Below are positions 12,794 to 20,015 of a stretch of 20,214 bases of DNA, piece by piece. Numbering within the stretch: position 1 is the stretch's first letter; each line of letters starts with the position of its first letter. The position numbers and the translations under genes are program-made. This stretch comes from ZC4RG20 sp964553875 (GTDB lineage Bacteria; Pseudomonadota; Gammaproteobacteria; Steroidobacterales; Rariloculaceae): NCBI GenBank assembly GCA_964553875.1, contig CAZKNH010000073.1:1-20214 (forward strand), read 5' to 3'. Below the pieces are notes generated by a model. It did not search any database. It was not told the DNA's origin and saw nothing but the letters and a program-made list of their open reading frames with translations.

Positions 12794-14125
12794 ATGAAGG
12801 GAAGGAGCGTTTCGTCGCGTTCGATGCGCAAGGAACGAGCGCGCTGCCGGACGGCGTCAGTGGCTGTTCTCGCGGTGGCGGCACTATTGGTCGGCGCGCT
12901 CGCGGTCACACCCGCGCGCGCGGTCGTGTTTCCCGACCTGTACTCGTTGACCGTCACGCCCGAAGCGGGCGCGGCCGACATGCGCTCCGCGGCGATCCGA
13001 CTCGCGATGCGCCGGCTCCTCACGCGCATCACAGGCGTGCGCGATCCGGATGCGGACCCGGAGCTCGCGCGACTGATCGCGAACGCCTCGTCGTACGTTT
13101 CGTTCGACGGCATGGTCGACCGGGGCCGCTTCAGGGTCGAGTTCTATGCGAATCAGATCGACCAGGCGCTCGAGTCGCTCGGCAAGCCCGTCTGGGGGCC
13201 CGAGCGTCCGTTGACGCTCTTGTGGATCGCGATCGACGCGGGCCGCGGGGAGCGCGTGCTGCTCTCCGACGCGGGTATCAGCGCCGACGGGCTCGCGGAT
13301 ACGGTCGGTGTCGTCGGCGTCAGTCCCGAGACGGTCGAGCTCGCTGCGGCGATACGCGCCGAGATCGAGACCGTCGCCGACGAGCGCGGTCTGCCGATCC
13401 GCTTTCCGTTGCTCGATCTCGAAGACATGGTGTCCGTAACTGCGGCCGACATCTGGGGCGGGTTCGTCGAGCAGGTCGAGGCGGCGTCCGAGCGCTACGG
13501 CGCGGACGCGGTTGTGATCGGACGCATCAACTCGGATCCGTTCGGCCGCAGCGTCCGATGGACCCTCCTTCATCGCGGCGAGGTCAGCACGTTGGGCGGC
13601 ACCGACGTCGCGGATGGGCTTTACTCGCTCGAGGACCCACCGAGCTCCGTCTCGGAGCGTCTTGGCTCGGCCACCGTCCGCGACGGCGTGGGCTCGGTCG
13701 CGGACGGCGCAGGCCCCGTGGCGGACGGCACAGGCTCGGGCGGGGACGACACGGGCTTGCTCGCGGAAGAAACGGTGAGCGCGGTCGCCGACGGGCTCCA
13801 TTGGGTCGCGGACCGTTTCGTGCAAGCGTACGGCTTCGTCGGCGGCGCGCGCACGGTGCGGCTCGTCGTGCGTGACGTCTCGACGCTCGACGACTACGGC
13901 CGCGTTCTGAGCTATCTCGAGGGCTTGAGCGCGCTGCAGACGATCGACGTCGAGGCGTACGAGGACGACGGCGGCTTGCTGGTTCTCCGCGCATCCGCGC
14001 GCGGCGACCTCTCGGTGATCGAGCAGATGGTCAGCCTCGGCCGCGTGCTGCGCCTCGACGAGCGAGCGTCCTCGTCCGTCGACAATACGCTCGTCCTGAC
14101 GCTCGCCGGCGGATCGAGACGATGA
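12794..14125 (+). CDS. DUF2066 domain exported protein
   Basis: This 443-residue protein matches DUF2066, a proteobacterial family of unknown function. It has a basic, hydrophobic signal peptide ending in PARA before VVFPDLYSLTV. The family core follows: AAIRLAMRRLLTRITG, then SSYVSFDG, and later LTLLWIAID. I chose the ATG at 12794 because AGGG lies about 9 bases upstream and the TATAAT box precedes it. A GTG at 12743 would lie before the predicted transcript start. An ATG at 12824 is a possible alternative that gives a tidier signal peptide. Residues about 295-340 hold an unusual run of seven-residue VADG repeats encoded by 21-bp units. The stop overlaps the next gene in an ATGA junction. 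Confidence 0.85.
   Translation: MKGRSVSSRSMRKERARCRTASVAVLAVAALLVGALAVTPARAVVFPDLYSLTVTPEAGAADMRSAAIRLAMRRLLTRITGVRDPDADPELARLIANASSYVSFDGMVDRGRFRVEFYANQIDQALESLGKPVWGPERPLTLLWIAIDAGRGERVLLSDAGISADGLADTVGVVGVSPETVELAAAIRAEIETVADERGLPIRFPLLDLEDMVSVTAADIWGGFVEQVEAASERYGADAVVIGRINSDPFGRSVRWTLLHRGEVSTLGGTDVADGLYSLEDPPSSVSERLGSATVRDGVGSVADGAGPVADGTGSGGDDTGLLAEETVSAVADGLHWVADRFVQAYGFVGGARTVRLVVRDVSTLDDYGRVLSYLEGLSALQTIDVEAYEDDGGLLVLRASARGDLSVIEQMVSLGRVLRLDERASSSVDNTLVLTLAGGSRR
13676..13825 (+). repeat. 21-bp tandem repeats inside the DUF2066 gene
   Basis: Units begin at 13676, 13697, 13718 and 13739, with a decayed fifth at 13760 and, after a 3-base offset, two further related units at 13784 and 13805. 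The consensus encodes V-A-D-G-x-G-S, for example VRDGVGS, VADGAGP, VADGTGS. The unit length is a multiple of three, so copy-number change would keep the frame. The last units probably represent the ancestral sequence that was expanded. Confidence 0.75.
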
Positions 14126-14679
14126 GCCTGCGTTGGCTGCCGAACGCGATCTGCGTGATCCGCGTTCTGCTCGTCGTGCCCCTCGTCACTGCGTTGCTCG
14201 ACGGTCGCTACGAGCTTGCCCTCGTGCTGCTGATCCTCGCCGGCGGCTCGGACGCGGTGGACGGTTTCCTCGCGAAGACTTTCGGCTGGCGTACGCGGCT
14301 TGGCGGGCTGCTCGATCCGGCGGCCGACAAGATTCTGATCGGCAGTGTCTTCGTGACGCTGACGTATATCGGCGCCGTGCCGCTCGCGCTCGCCGTGATC
14401 GTCGTGCTGCGCGACGTCGTGATCGTGCTCGGCTCTTTGGCGTACCACGTCCTGATCGAGCCGCTGCAAGGCCAGCCGGCCGCGATCAGCAAGTTGAATA
14501 CCGCGTGCCAGCTCGCCTTCGTGCTGCTCGCGTTGACCGACGTCGCGTACGGTTGGCCCGGCTCGCTCGTGCTCGCGCCGCTCGGCGCGGCCGTCGTGTT
14601 CACGAGCATCACGAGCGGTCTCACGTACGTGCTGCGCTGGAGCCGCCGTGCGTGGCAGGCGAGCCATGCGCGAGCCTGA
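14122..14679 (+). CDS. CDP-alcohol phosphatidyltransferase family protein, PgsA-like
   Basis: This 185-residue integral membrane enzyme exchanges the CMP of a CDP-linked lipid for an alcohol, most likely in phospholipid head-group synthesis. The signature D-x2-D-G-x2-A-R-x8-G-x3-D-x3-D is present at 44-69 as D44, D47, G48, A51, K52, G61, D65 and D69, with Lys at the usual Arg. Several hydrophobic helices are visible (about 10-26, 31-42, 70-110, 130-147, 150-170). It starts in an ATGA overlap with the DUF2066 gene and overlaps hda by 14 bp. Phosphatidylglycerophosphate synthase is the nearest guess, but a true pgsA elsewhere is likely, so the substrate is left open. Confidence 0.85.
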   Translation: MSLRWLPNAICVIRVLLVVPLVTALLDGRYELALVLLILAGGSDAVDGFLAKTFGWRTRLGGLLDPAADKILIGSVFVTLTYIGAVPLALAVIVVLRDVVIVLGSLAYHVLIEPLQGQPAAISKLNTACQLAFVLLALTDVAYGWPGSLVLAPLGAAVVFTSITSGLTYVLRWSRRAWQASHARA

Positions 14680-15418
14680 AGCCGGCCGGCCTGCGGCGCG
14701 AGGACCGGCTCAGCTCGCGCTGCCGCTGCGTCTCGACGACCACGCGGTATTCGGCACCTTCGTCGCCGGCCGCAATGCCGCGGCCGTCGCGCACGTGCGC
14801 ACGCTCGCGAGCGACGGCGCCGGGGGGACGCTCTGGCTCTGGGGACCGCGCGGCGTCGGCAAGAGTCATCTGCTGCAGGCCGCGTGCCGCGGGGCGGACG
14901 CGGCAGGGCAGCGCGCGATGTATCTGCCGCTCGGCGCGGGCTCGGGTCTCGAGCCGGACGTGCTCGCGGGGCTCGATGCGCTCGATTTCCTCGCGCTCGA
15001 CGGCCTCGATGCCGTCGCCGGACGCGGGGACTGGGAGCGGGCATTGTTCGACGTGCTGAACGAGTTTCATGCGAGGGGCAAGCGCCTCTTGCTCGCGGCG
15101 TCGAACGCGCCGGCTGCGCTCGATTTCGCGCTCGCCGACCTCGCGTCGCGCGCGGCCGGTGCGATCGTCTACCGGCTCCATCCGCTCGGCGACGACGAGC
15201 AGATCGACGCGCTCCACCTGCACGCCCGGAACAGGGGGTTCGAGCTCGAGCCCGCGGCGGCGCGTTTCCTGCAGACGCGCGTCGAGCGCGACATGTCGGC
15301 GCTCTGCGGCTGGCTCAACCGCCTCGACGCGGCTTCGCTGGCCGCGCGTCGGCGCATCACGATCCCGTTCATCCGCGATTCGCTCGCGGCCGCGGCCGGG
15401 CAGGGCGACTCAGCGTGA
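14666..15418 (+). CDS. hda: DnaA regulatory inactivator Hda
   Basis: This 250-residue AAA+ protein is related to DnaA domain III. With the beta clamp it stimulates DnaA-bound ATP hydrolysis after initiation (RIDA), preventing over-replication. The N-terminal clamp-binding motif QLALPL is at 16-21. Walker A GPRGVGKS is at 60-67. The Walker B region is LDFLALDGLDA (106-116), where the second acidic position seen in many relatives is Gly. The C-terminus has RVERDMSALCGWLNRLD and ITIPFIRD, the Hda/DnaA sensor region. I chose the ATG at 14666 because GGCGAG lies about 6 bases upstream; a GTG at 14648 is the alternative. Its 3' end overlaps the convergent DUF2069 gene by 50 bp. Confidence 0.93.
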   Translation: MREPEAGRPAARGPAQLALPLRLDDHAVFGTFVAGRNAAAVAHVRTLASDGAGGTLWLWGPRGVGKSHLLQAACRGADAAGQRAMYLPLGAGSGLEPDVLAGLDALDFLALDGLDAVAGRGDWERALFDVLNEFHARGKRLLLAASNAPAALDFALADLASRAAGAIVYRLHPLGDDEQIDALHLHARNRGFELEPAAARFLQTRVERDMSALCGWLNRLDAASLAARRRITIPFIRDSLAAAAGQGDSA

Positions 15419-15728
15419 ACAAGAGGCCAAGCTCGGCGAGCGACGCGAGGAGCGCGATCGCCGCGAACGGCGAGCCGCCGGACGTCGCGACGACCTCGAC
15501 GGCCGCGGCCCCTGCATAGCCCACGAGCGCGAACGCGAGCCACAGGTACGTGTAGCGGCGCCGGCGCACGAGTCCCGGGATCGCGGCCGCGAGCGGCAGC
15601 GCGGCCGCGATCGCGAGCGCGACGCGGCCGGACAGCATCAGCTCCATCGTCATGAGCCCGACGGTAACCGCGGCGAGCAGCACGCCGTGGCAGAGCCACA
15701 CGGCGACGACGAGCGTGTCCGACCTCAC
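15369..15728 (-). CDS. DUF2069 small membrane protein
   Basis: This 119-residue protein has four predicted membrane helices (about 5-25, 35-53, 61-80 and 86-106) and the typical DUF2069 stretch LPLAAAIPGLVRRRRYTYLWLAF. It ends in a basic, Pro/Arg-rich tail. The start is a GTG overlapping the wrbA stop (GTGA junction), so it is probably translated together with wrbA; the longer open frame upstream runs through wrbA in another frame and is not real. Its last 50 bp are antisense to the end of hda. The function of the family is unknown. Confidence 0.82.
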   Translation of the reverse strand: MRSDTLVVAVWLCHGVLLAAVTVGLMTMELMLSGRVALAIAAALPLAAAIPGLVRRRRYTYLWLAFALVGYAGAAAVEVVATSGGSPFAAIALLASLAELGLLFTLSRPARPRPRANRG

Positions 15729-16330
15729 TTCGGGTTCCGGTCCTTCAGCCTGATCGCGAGCCGTGCGACCCGTTCGCCGAGCGCGCGGGCAAGCTCGCTC
15801 TCGTCGTTGGACAGCGTCGGATTCCACGGCGCGGCCACGTGCGACGCGCCGTACGGCGAGCCGCCGGTCTGCGTTTCGAACAGCGCCGCGCGCGTATAGG
15901 GCAGCCCGACCCAGAGCATGCCGTGGTGGACGAGCGGCAGCGCCATCGCGAGCAGCGTCGACTCCTGGCCGCCGTGCAGCGTCGACGTCGACGTGAAGAC
16001 GCCGGCGGGCTTGTCGACGAGGCTGCCCGAGAGCCACAGATCGGTCGTCGAGTCGAGGAAGTGCTTGAGCGGCGCGGCCATCGTGCCGAAGCGGGTCGGG
16101 CTGCCGAGCAGGAGCGCGTCGCACTCGGTCAGGTCGCTCGCCTGGGCATAAGGCGGACCGTCGCTCGGCACCGGCGGCGCCACCGCTTCGCTCGTCGCGG
16201 ACACGGGCGGCACGGTGCGCAGCCGGGCGACCGCGCCCGCCGCTTCGACGCCTCGCGCGACGTGCCGTGCGAGCGCTGCCGTGCGGCCGCCGCGCGAGTA
16301 GTAGAGGACGAGGACGGTCGTATCGGTCAC
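15725..16330 (-). CDS. wrbA: WrbA-type NAD(P)H:quinone oxidoreductase (flavodoxin fold)
   Basis: This 201-residue FMN protein reduces quinones by two electrons, limiting redox-cycling stress. It opens with VLVLYYSRGGRTAALARHVARGVE, the FMN phosphate loop. GSPTRFGTMAAPLKHFLD (76-93) and the STSTLHGGQEST region (114-125) are WrbA hallmarks, as is HHGMLWVGLPYT (135-146). The GTG at 16330 overlaps the stop of the ArsC-like gene (GTGA), which fixes the start; the frame extends further upstream but the added residues do not match the family. It lies between the ArsC-like and DUF2069 genes in one transcription unit. Confidence 0.93.
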   Translation of the reverse strand: MTDTTVLVLYYSRGGRTAALARHVARGVEAAGAVARLRTVPPVSATSEAVAPPVPSDGPPYAQASDLTECDALLLGSPTRFGTMAAPLKHFLDSTTDLWLSGSLVDKPAGVFTSTSTLHGGQESTLLAMALPLVHHGMLWVGLPYTRAALFETQTGGSPYGASHVAAPWNPTLSNDESELARALGERVARLAIRLKDRNPK

Positions 16331-16674
16331 TCGAAGAGTTCCAGCACGTTCTCCGGCGGGCGGCCGATTCGGGCGCGGTCGCCGACCTCGACGATCGGCC
16401 GCTCGATCAGGATCGGGTGTCGAACCATCAGCGCGATCAGGTCTTCCTCGCGTGCGTTGGTATCGAGGCCGCTCTCCTTCCACTCCTTCTCGTTCTTGCG
16501 GATCAGGTCCGCTGCGCGCATGCCGAGCTTGCGGAGCAGGGATTTCAGACGCTTCGCGTCCGGCGGTGTCTTCAGGTACTCGACGACCTCGGCCTCGATG
16601 CCGCGTTCCTCGAGCAGCGCCAGCGTCGCGCGGGACTTTGAGCAGCGCGGATTGTGGTAGATCCTCGTCGGCAT
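16327..16674 (-). CDS. ArsC-family (glutaredoxin-linked arsenate reductase-like) protein
   Basis: This 115-residue thioredoxin-fold protein begins MPTRIYHNPRCSKSRATLALL, with the catalytic Cys11 in the CSKSR motif of glutaredoxin-dependent arsenate reductases. The C-terminal LIALMVRHPILIERPIVEVGD supplies the usual R-x-P-rich active-site helix. The SD GAGGAG lies about 7 bases before the ATG. It may reduce arsenate to arsenite, but there is no arsR, arsB or other arsenic gene nearby. Housekeeping members of this family next to wrbA are common in gammaproteobacteria, so resistance should not be assumed. It is first in the ArsC-wrbA-DUF2069 unit. Confidence 0.88.
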   Translation of the reverse strand: MPTRIYHNPRCSKSRATLALLEERGIEAEVVEYLKTPPDAKRLKSLLRKLGMRAADLIRKNEKEWKESGLDTNAREEDLIALMVRHPILIERPIVEVGDRARIGRPPENVLELFE

Positions 16675-16771
16675 GATGTACTCCTCGGTCTTCGTACGAG
16701 TCGCGGGCGATGTCGGGCGGAGTTTAGGGGAGGCGGATCAAGGCTTTCCAGCGCGAGGGCGAGGAGGGCCG

Positions 16772-16780
16772 TGCTATGCT
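16772..16780 (+). promoter_or_regulatory. Extended -10 element upstream of the DUF4398-like gene
   Basis: TGCTATGCT fits TGN plus a -10 hexamer. It overlaps the first in-frame ATG (16776), so if it is used transcription would begin near 16787 and the true start codon must lie further downstream. No -35 is evident. Confidence 0.35.
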
Positions 16781-17165
16781 TGGCGGCAGCAGTCTCCTTG
16801 GCGGAGCTGAAACGGTATTGTTCGAGCATAAGAAGAAGGCGGTTCGAGCCCCCTGGGTCCGGGCGCCAAGACGAACGGCAGCGGCGCTGGTCGCTACCCT
16901 CTCGATCACGGCGTGCGCGACGTCGCCTCCGGTGCAGGAAATGAGCGACGCGCGCGAGGCGATCGCGGCGGCGGAGCAGGCATCGGCCGACGAGCTTGCA
17001 CCCGGACCGCTGAACGACGCGCGGCGTTTCCTCGAGACGGCCGAGCAGCTCTTGAGGGACGAGGCGTACGGCGCGGCGCGTATCAACGCGATCCGCGCGC
17101 GAAATCGTGCCGTGCAAGCGCTCGAAGCGAGCCAGCAAGCGGCCGAGCGGGCTTCCGAGGATTGA
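16776..17165 (+). CDS. DUF4398-like small lipoprotein
   Basis: The open frame gives up to 129 residues. A basic segment (KKK through APRR) is followed by a short hydrophobic stretch and LSITAC, a lipobox-like site at C47 suggesting an outer-membrane lipoprotein. The mature part is alpha-helical and rich in Ala, Glu and Arg (for example DAREAIAAAEQASADELAP, ARRFLETAEQLL, AARINAIRARNRAVQALEAS), resembling the DUF4398 family. The start is uncertain: the ATG at 16776 overlaps a candidate -10, and a TTG at 16818 with GGAG 11 bases upstream would give a better signal peptide. It lies just before the acylphosphatase gene. The function is unknown. Confidence 0.65.
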   Translation: MLGGSSLLGGAETVLFEHKKKAVRAPWVRAPRRTAAALVATLSITACATSPPVQEMSDAREAIAAAEQASADELAPGPLNDARRFLETAEQLLRDEAYGAARINAIRARNRAVQALEASQQAAERASED

Positions 17166-17170
17166 TCGCG

Positions 17171-17446
17171 ATGCCTGTGAAGGCGGTCCGCTACCTCGTC
17201 AGCGGCAAGGTGCAGGGCGTCTATTTTCGCGGCTCGACGCGGCAGCAGGCGCTGCGCCTCGGGCTCAGGGGCTGGGCGTGCAACCTGCCCGACGGGCGGG
17301 TCGAGGTCGTCGCCGCCGGGGACGCTGCGCGGCTGTCCGAGCTTGCCGAGTGGCTCTGGGAAGGCCCGCCGGCGGCCGTCGTGCGCGAGGTGACGATCGA
17401 GGAGTGGACCGACGAAGTCGCAGACGACGCGTTCGAGATCCGCTGA
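17171..17446 (+). CDS. acyP: Acylphosphatase
   Basis: This 91-residue protein has the normal length and full motif set of acylphosphatases, small enzymes that hydrolyse carboxyl-phosphate bonds such as that in acetyl phosphate. KVQGVYFRGSTRQQA (13-27) carries the phosphate-binding loop and catalytic Arg20. GWACNLPDGRVEV (34-46) carries catalytic Asn38. The ATG at 17171 is 5 bases after the stop of the preceding gene, so the two are probably co-transcribed. It ends 6 bp from the convergent lytic transglycosylase. The physiological substrate is not known for most bacteria. Confidence 0.95.
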   Translation: MPVKAVRYLVSGKVQGVYFRGSTRQQALRLGLRGWACNLPDGRVEVVAAGDAARLSELAEWLWEGPPAAVVREVTIEEWTDEVADDAFEIR

Positions 17447-17452
17447 GCGACG

Positions 17453-18112
17453 TCAGAAGCGGTACCACTTCCTGTTGAGACGCTGAACGACGCGATCCGC
17501 GTACCACGTCTGGCCGACGCTGCCGTTGTAGCGGGCGAGACCGCGGACGAGATCGAACCGCTCCATCTCGAGGTAGTACTTCAGGATCCAGCAGCCGATC
17601 AGGATGTTCGTATCGATCTTGAACAGGACGTTCTTGTCCTGGTAGCCGAGCTCTTCCTCGAGCTCCTTTACCCAGAACGGCATCACCTGCATCAGCCCGA
17701 GCGCACCGGCCGACGAGATCGCGAAGCGATCGAAGTTGCTTTCGACGTCGATCACGGCGAGCACGAGCTCGGGCTCGAGACCAACGCGCGTCGCATGCCG
17801 ATGCACGCTCTTCAGGATCTCGAGCCGTTCCTTCGGATCCGGGACCTGACGCGACAGACGATTCGACATGTCCGTGAGCCAGACCTCGGCGTCGAATCGG
17901 TCGGCGAAGCTGCTCGCGTCGGCGATCGCCTGCTTCAGGATCTCGCGAAGACGCGGGTCGGGTCCCGAGCGCGCGTCGCTGTAGCCGAGTGTCGTGGGTG
18001 ACGCGGGCATCGCGGCGGGCAAGCCGGTCTGACCCGCGGCCGGCTGCGCGCCGAGCGCGACGAGCGCGACGAGCGCGATCAGGGAAGTTTGCGTCGTTTT
18101 CCCGCGGTCCAT
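17453..18112 (-). CDS. SLT-family lytic transglycosylase
   Basis: This 219-residue exported enzyme cleaves the glycan strands of peptidoglycan. The signal peptide spans about 1-27 and ends in AAG. The SLT domain begins near residue 98: VESNF contains the catalytic Glu124, SSAGALGLMQVMP (133-145) is the substrate loop, and LARYNGS (192-198) closes the cleft. The frame runs up to 18196, overlapping proS, but the ATG at 18112 starts the signal peptide directly and lies 49 bp after proS, so I prefer it despite a poor ribosome binding site. Residues 40-97 before the SLT fold are unassigned. It is likely co-transcribed with proS and periplasmic. Confidence 0.88.
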   Translation of the reverse strand: MDRGKTTQTSLIALVALVALGAQPAAGQTGLPAAMPASPTTLGYSDARSGPDPRLREILKQAIADASSFADRFDAEVWLTDMSNRLSRQVPDPKERLEILKSVHRHATRVGLEPELVLAVIDVESNFDRFAISSAGALGLMQVMPFWVKELEEELGYQDKNVLFKIDTNILIGCWILKYYLEMERFDLVRGLARYNGSVGQTWYADRVVQRLNRKWYRF

Positions 18113-18161
18113 CGAAACCGATCGAGGCGCGGCCGGCGGAGCGGCGTGAAACAGGTGCCCG

Positions 18162-19868
18162 TCATGACCTGCGGCGTGCCTCGATGAGCTGCGCAAGCCC
18201 GTCGAGGGGCAGCATCTCGACGTCCTCCGCGCGGCGCGACTTGTACTCGCAGCGACCTTCGTCGAGCGCCCGCTCCGAGATGACGACCCGATGCGGAATG
18301 CCGATCAGGTCGGCGTCCGCGAACTTGAAGCCGGGGCGCTGCGGCCGGTCATCGAGCAGCACCTCGAATCCCGCCTGCCCGAGCTCCGTGTACACCTTCT
18401 CGGCGGCGGCGCGGACGCGCTCGGATTTGTCCATGTTGATCGGGATCACGATCACGTCGAACGGTGCCAGCGGCTCCGGCCAGATGATGCCGCGCTCATC
18501 ATGGTTCTGCTCGATCGCCGCGGCTACGACGCGGGTCACACCGATGCCGTAGCAGCCCATCTGCATCGGCCGCGGCTGGCCGTCCGCATCGAGGACGGTC
18601 GCGCCCATCGCGCGGCTGTATCGGTCGCCCAGCTGGAAAATGTGACCGACCTCGATGCCGCGGGCGATCGACAGCGGTCCGCCGCCGGAAGGGCTCGGGT
18701 CGCCCGCGACCGCGTTGCGCAGGTCGGCGACCTGCGGAAGCTTCGCGTCGCGTTCCCAGTTCACGCCTCGGTAGTGATGATCGGCGCGGTTCGCGCCGCA
18801 AACGAAATCGGCGAGGAGCGCCGCGTCCTGGTCGACGTACGCCGGGATGTCGAGCCCGACGGGGCCGACGAAGCCGACGACGGAGCCGATGGCCTCGATC
18901 TCTGCGGCGCGCAGCATCGTCAGCGGCTGGGCGACTCCGGGCAGCTTCTGCGCCTTCACCGCGTTGAGCTCATGATCGCCGCGCAGCATCAGCGCGACCG
19001 CGGGCGACTCCGAGCCTTTGACGAGCAACGTCTTGAGGCACTTCTCCGGAGGCACGCCGAGGAACGCCGACAGCGCGTCGATCGAGCCGACGTTCGGCGT
19101 CTCGACGAGGCTCATCGGCTCGGTCGGAGCCGGGCGCTCGCCGACGGGCGGCGGAACCGCAACGACCTCGACGTTCGCGGCGAACCCGTCCGCGTCGCAG
19201 TACGCGATCGCGTTCTCGCCGGACGCTGCGAGCACCTGGAATTCCTCGGAGCGGCTGCCGCCGATCGCGCCCGGGTCGGCCTGCACGATCCGGTACTCGA
19301 GCTGCATCCGATCGAAGATCCGCTGATACGCCGCGCGCATCACGCGATAGCCTTCGAGCAGCGACGCGTCGTCCAAGTGGAAGGAATATGCGTCCTTCAT
19401 CACGAACTCGCGCGCGCGCATCACGCCGAAGCGGGGACGGATCTCGTCACGGAACTTCGTGCCGATCTGGTAGTAGTTGACCGGCAGCTGCCGGTAGCTC
19501 TTGAGCTCGTTTCGCGCGATCTCGGTGATGACTTCCTCGTGCGTCGGGCCGAGACAGAACTCGCGCTGGTGGCGGTCTTTGAAACGGAGGAGCTCAGGGC
19601 CGTAAGCGTCCCAGCGGCCCGATTCGTGCCAGAGCTCGGCCGGCTGCACGACCGGCATGGAAACTTCGAGCGCACCCGCGCGGTCCATCTCCTCGCGGAT
19701 GATCCGCTCGACCTTGTGCAGCACGCGCCGGCCGAGCGGTAGCCACGTGTAGAGGCCGGACGCGAGGCGGCGGATCAGCCCGGCTCGAAGCATCAGCTGG
19801 TGACTGACGACTTCCGCATCCGCCGGCACTTCCTTCAGGGTGTTGATCGGTAGCTGGCTAAGGTACAT
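18162..19868 (-). CDS. proS: Prolyl-tRNA synthetase, bacterial type with editing domain
   Basis: This 568-residue class II enzyme charges tRNA-Pro. The N-terminal catalytic part has motif 1 around MPVVQPAELW (71-80), GPTHEE (107-112), and motif 2 from TKFRDEIRPRFGVMRAREF (137-155) to KDAYSFH. The insertion domain that clears mischarged alanine occupies about 230-390 (KCLKTLLVKG, LMLRGDHELN). Motif 3 is GCYGIGVTR near 440. The anticodon-binding domain is C-terminal, with DDRPQRPGFKFADADLIGIP. Length and architecture are normal for the bacterial type. The ATG at 19868 starts the characteristic MYLSQLPINTLKEVP. It is divergent from the pssA-like gene. Confidence 0.97.
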   Translation of the reverse strand: MYLSQLPINTLKEVPADAEVVSHQLMLRAGLIRRLASGLYTWLPLGRRVLHKVERIIREEMDRAGALEVSMPVVQPAELWHESGRWDAYGPELLRFKDRHQREFCLGPTHEEVITEIARNELKSYRQLPVNYYQIGTKFRDEIRPRFGVMRAREFVMKDAYSFHLDDASLLEGYRVMRAAYQRIFDRMQLEYRIVQADPGAIGGSRSEEFQVLAASGENAIAYCDADGFAANVEVVAVPPPVGERPAPTEPMSLVETPNVGSIDALSAFLGVPPEKCLKTLLVKGSESPAVALMLRGDHELNAVKAQKLPGVAQPLTMLRAAEIEAIGSVVGFVGPVGLDIPAYVDQDAALLADFVCGANRADHHYRGVNWERDAKLPQVADLRNAVAGDPSPSGGGPLSIARGIEVGHIFQLGDRYSRAMGATVLDADGQPRPMQMGCYGIGVTRVVAAAIEQNHDERGIIWPEPLAPFDVIVIPINMDKSERVRAAAEKVYTELGQAGFEVLLDDRPQRPGFKFADADLIGIPHRVVISERALDEGRCEYKSRRAEDVEMLPLDGLAQLIEARRRS

Positions 19869-19910
19869 TGTTCGGCGGGCAGCTCGAGTGAACGGTAGAA
19901 AGAACGCCGA

Positions 19911-19916
19911 ATTGTA
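19911..19916 (-). promoter_or_regulatory. Candidate -10 of proS
   Basis: TACAAT on the minus strand lies 42 bp before the proS ATG, giving a leader of about 36 bases. The same hexamer precedes mrp. The -35 region is GC-rich and not recognisable. Confidence 0.35.
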
Positions 19917-20015
19917 GCGGCGCGGCCGTTCCGAGAGCCAGTTCGAGGCCGATCCAGGTCGACGCGGTCTTCGTCATGGCGGCATTGGGCGGCAGCAGAC
20001 GGCAGACCGTGTGAA

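Noticed and set aside
13676..13825. CRISPR-like repeats
   Set aside because: Units are 21 bp, contiguous without spacers, in frame within a gene and degenerate, so this is a coding tandem repeat.
16327..16674. Arsenic resistance operon
   Set aside because: Only an ArsC-like gene is present; arsR, arsB, acr3 and arsA are absent, and the wrbA neighbourhood is a housekeeping arrangement.
16724..17086. Minus-strand frame of 120 codons opposite the lipoprotein gene
   Set aside because: No ribosome binding site, no family resemblance, and its Ser/Ala/Arg-rich composition is that of a shadow frame.
18291..19742. Plus-strand frame of 483 codons opposite proS
   Set aside because: Antisense shadow; proS is complete and unambiguous.
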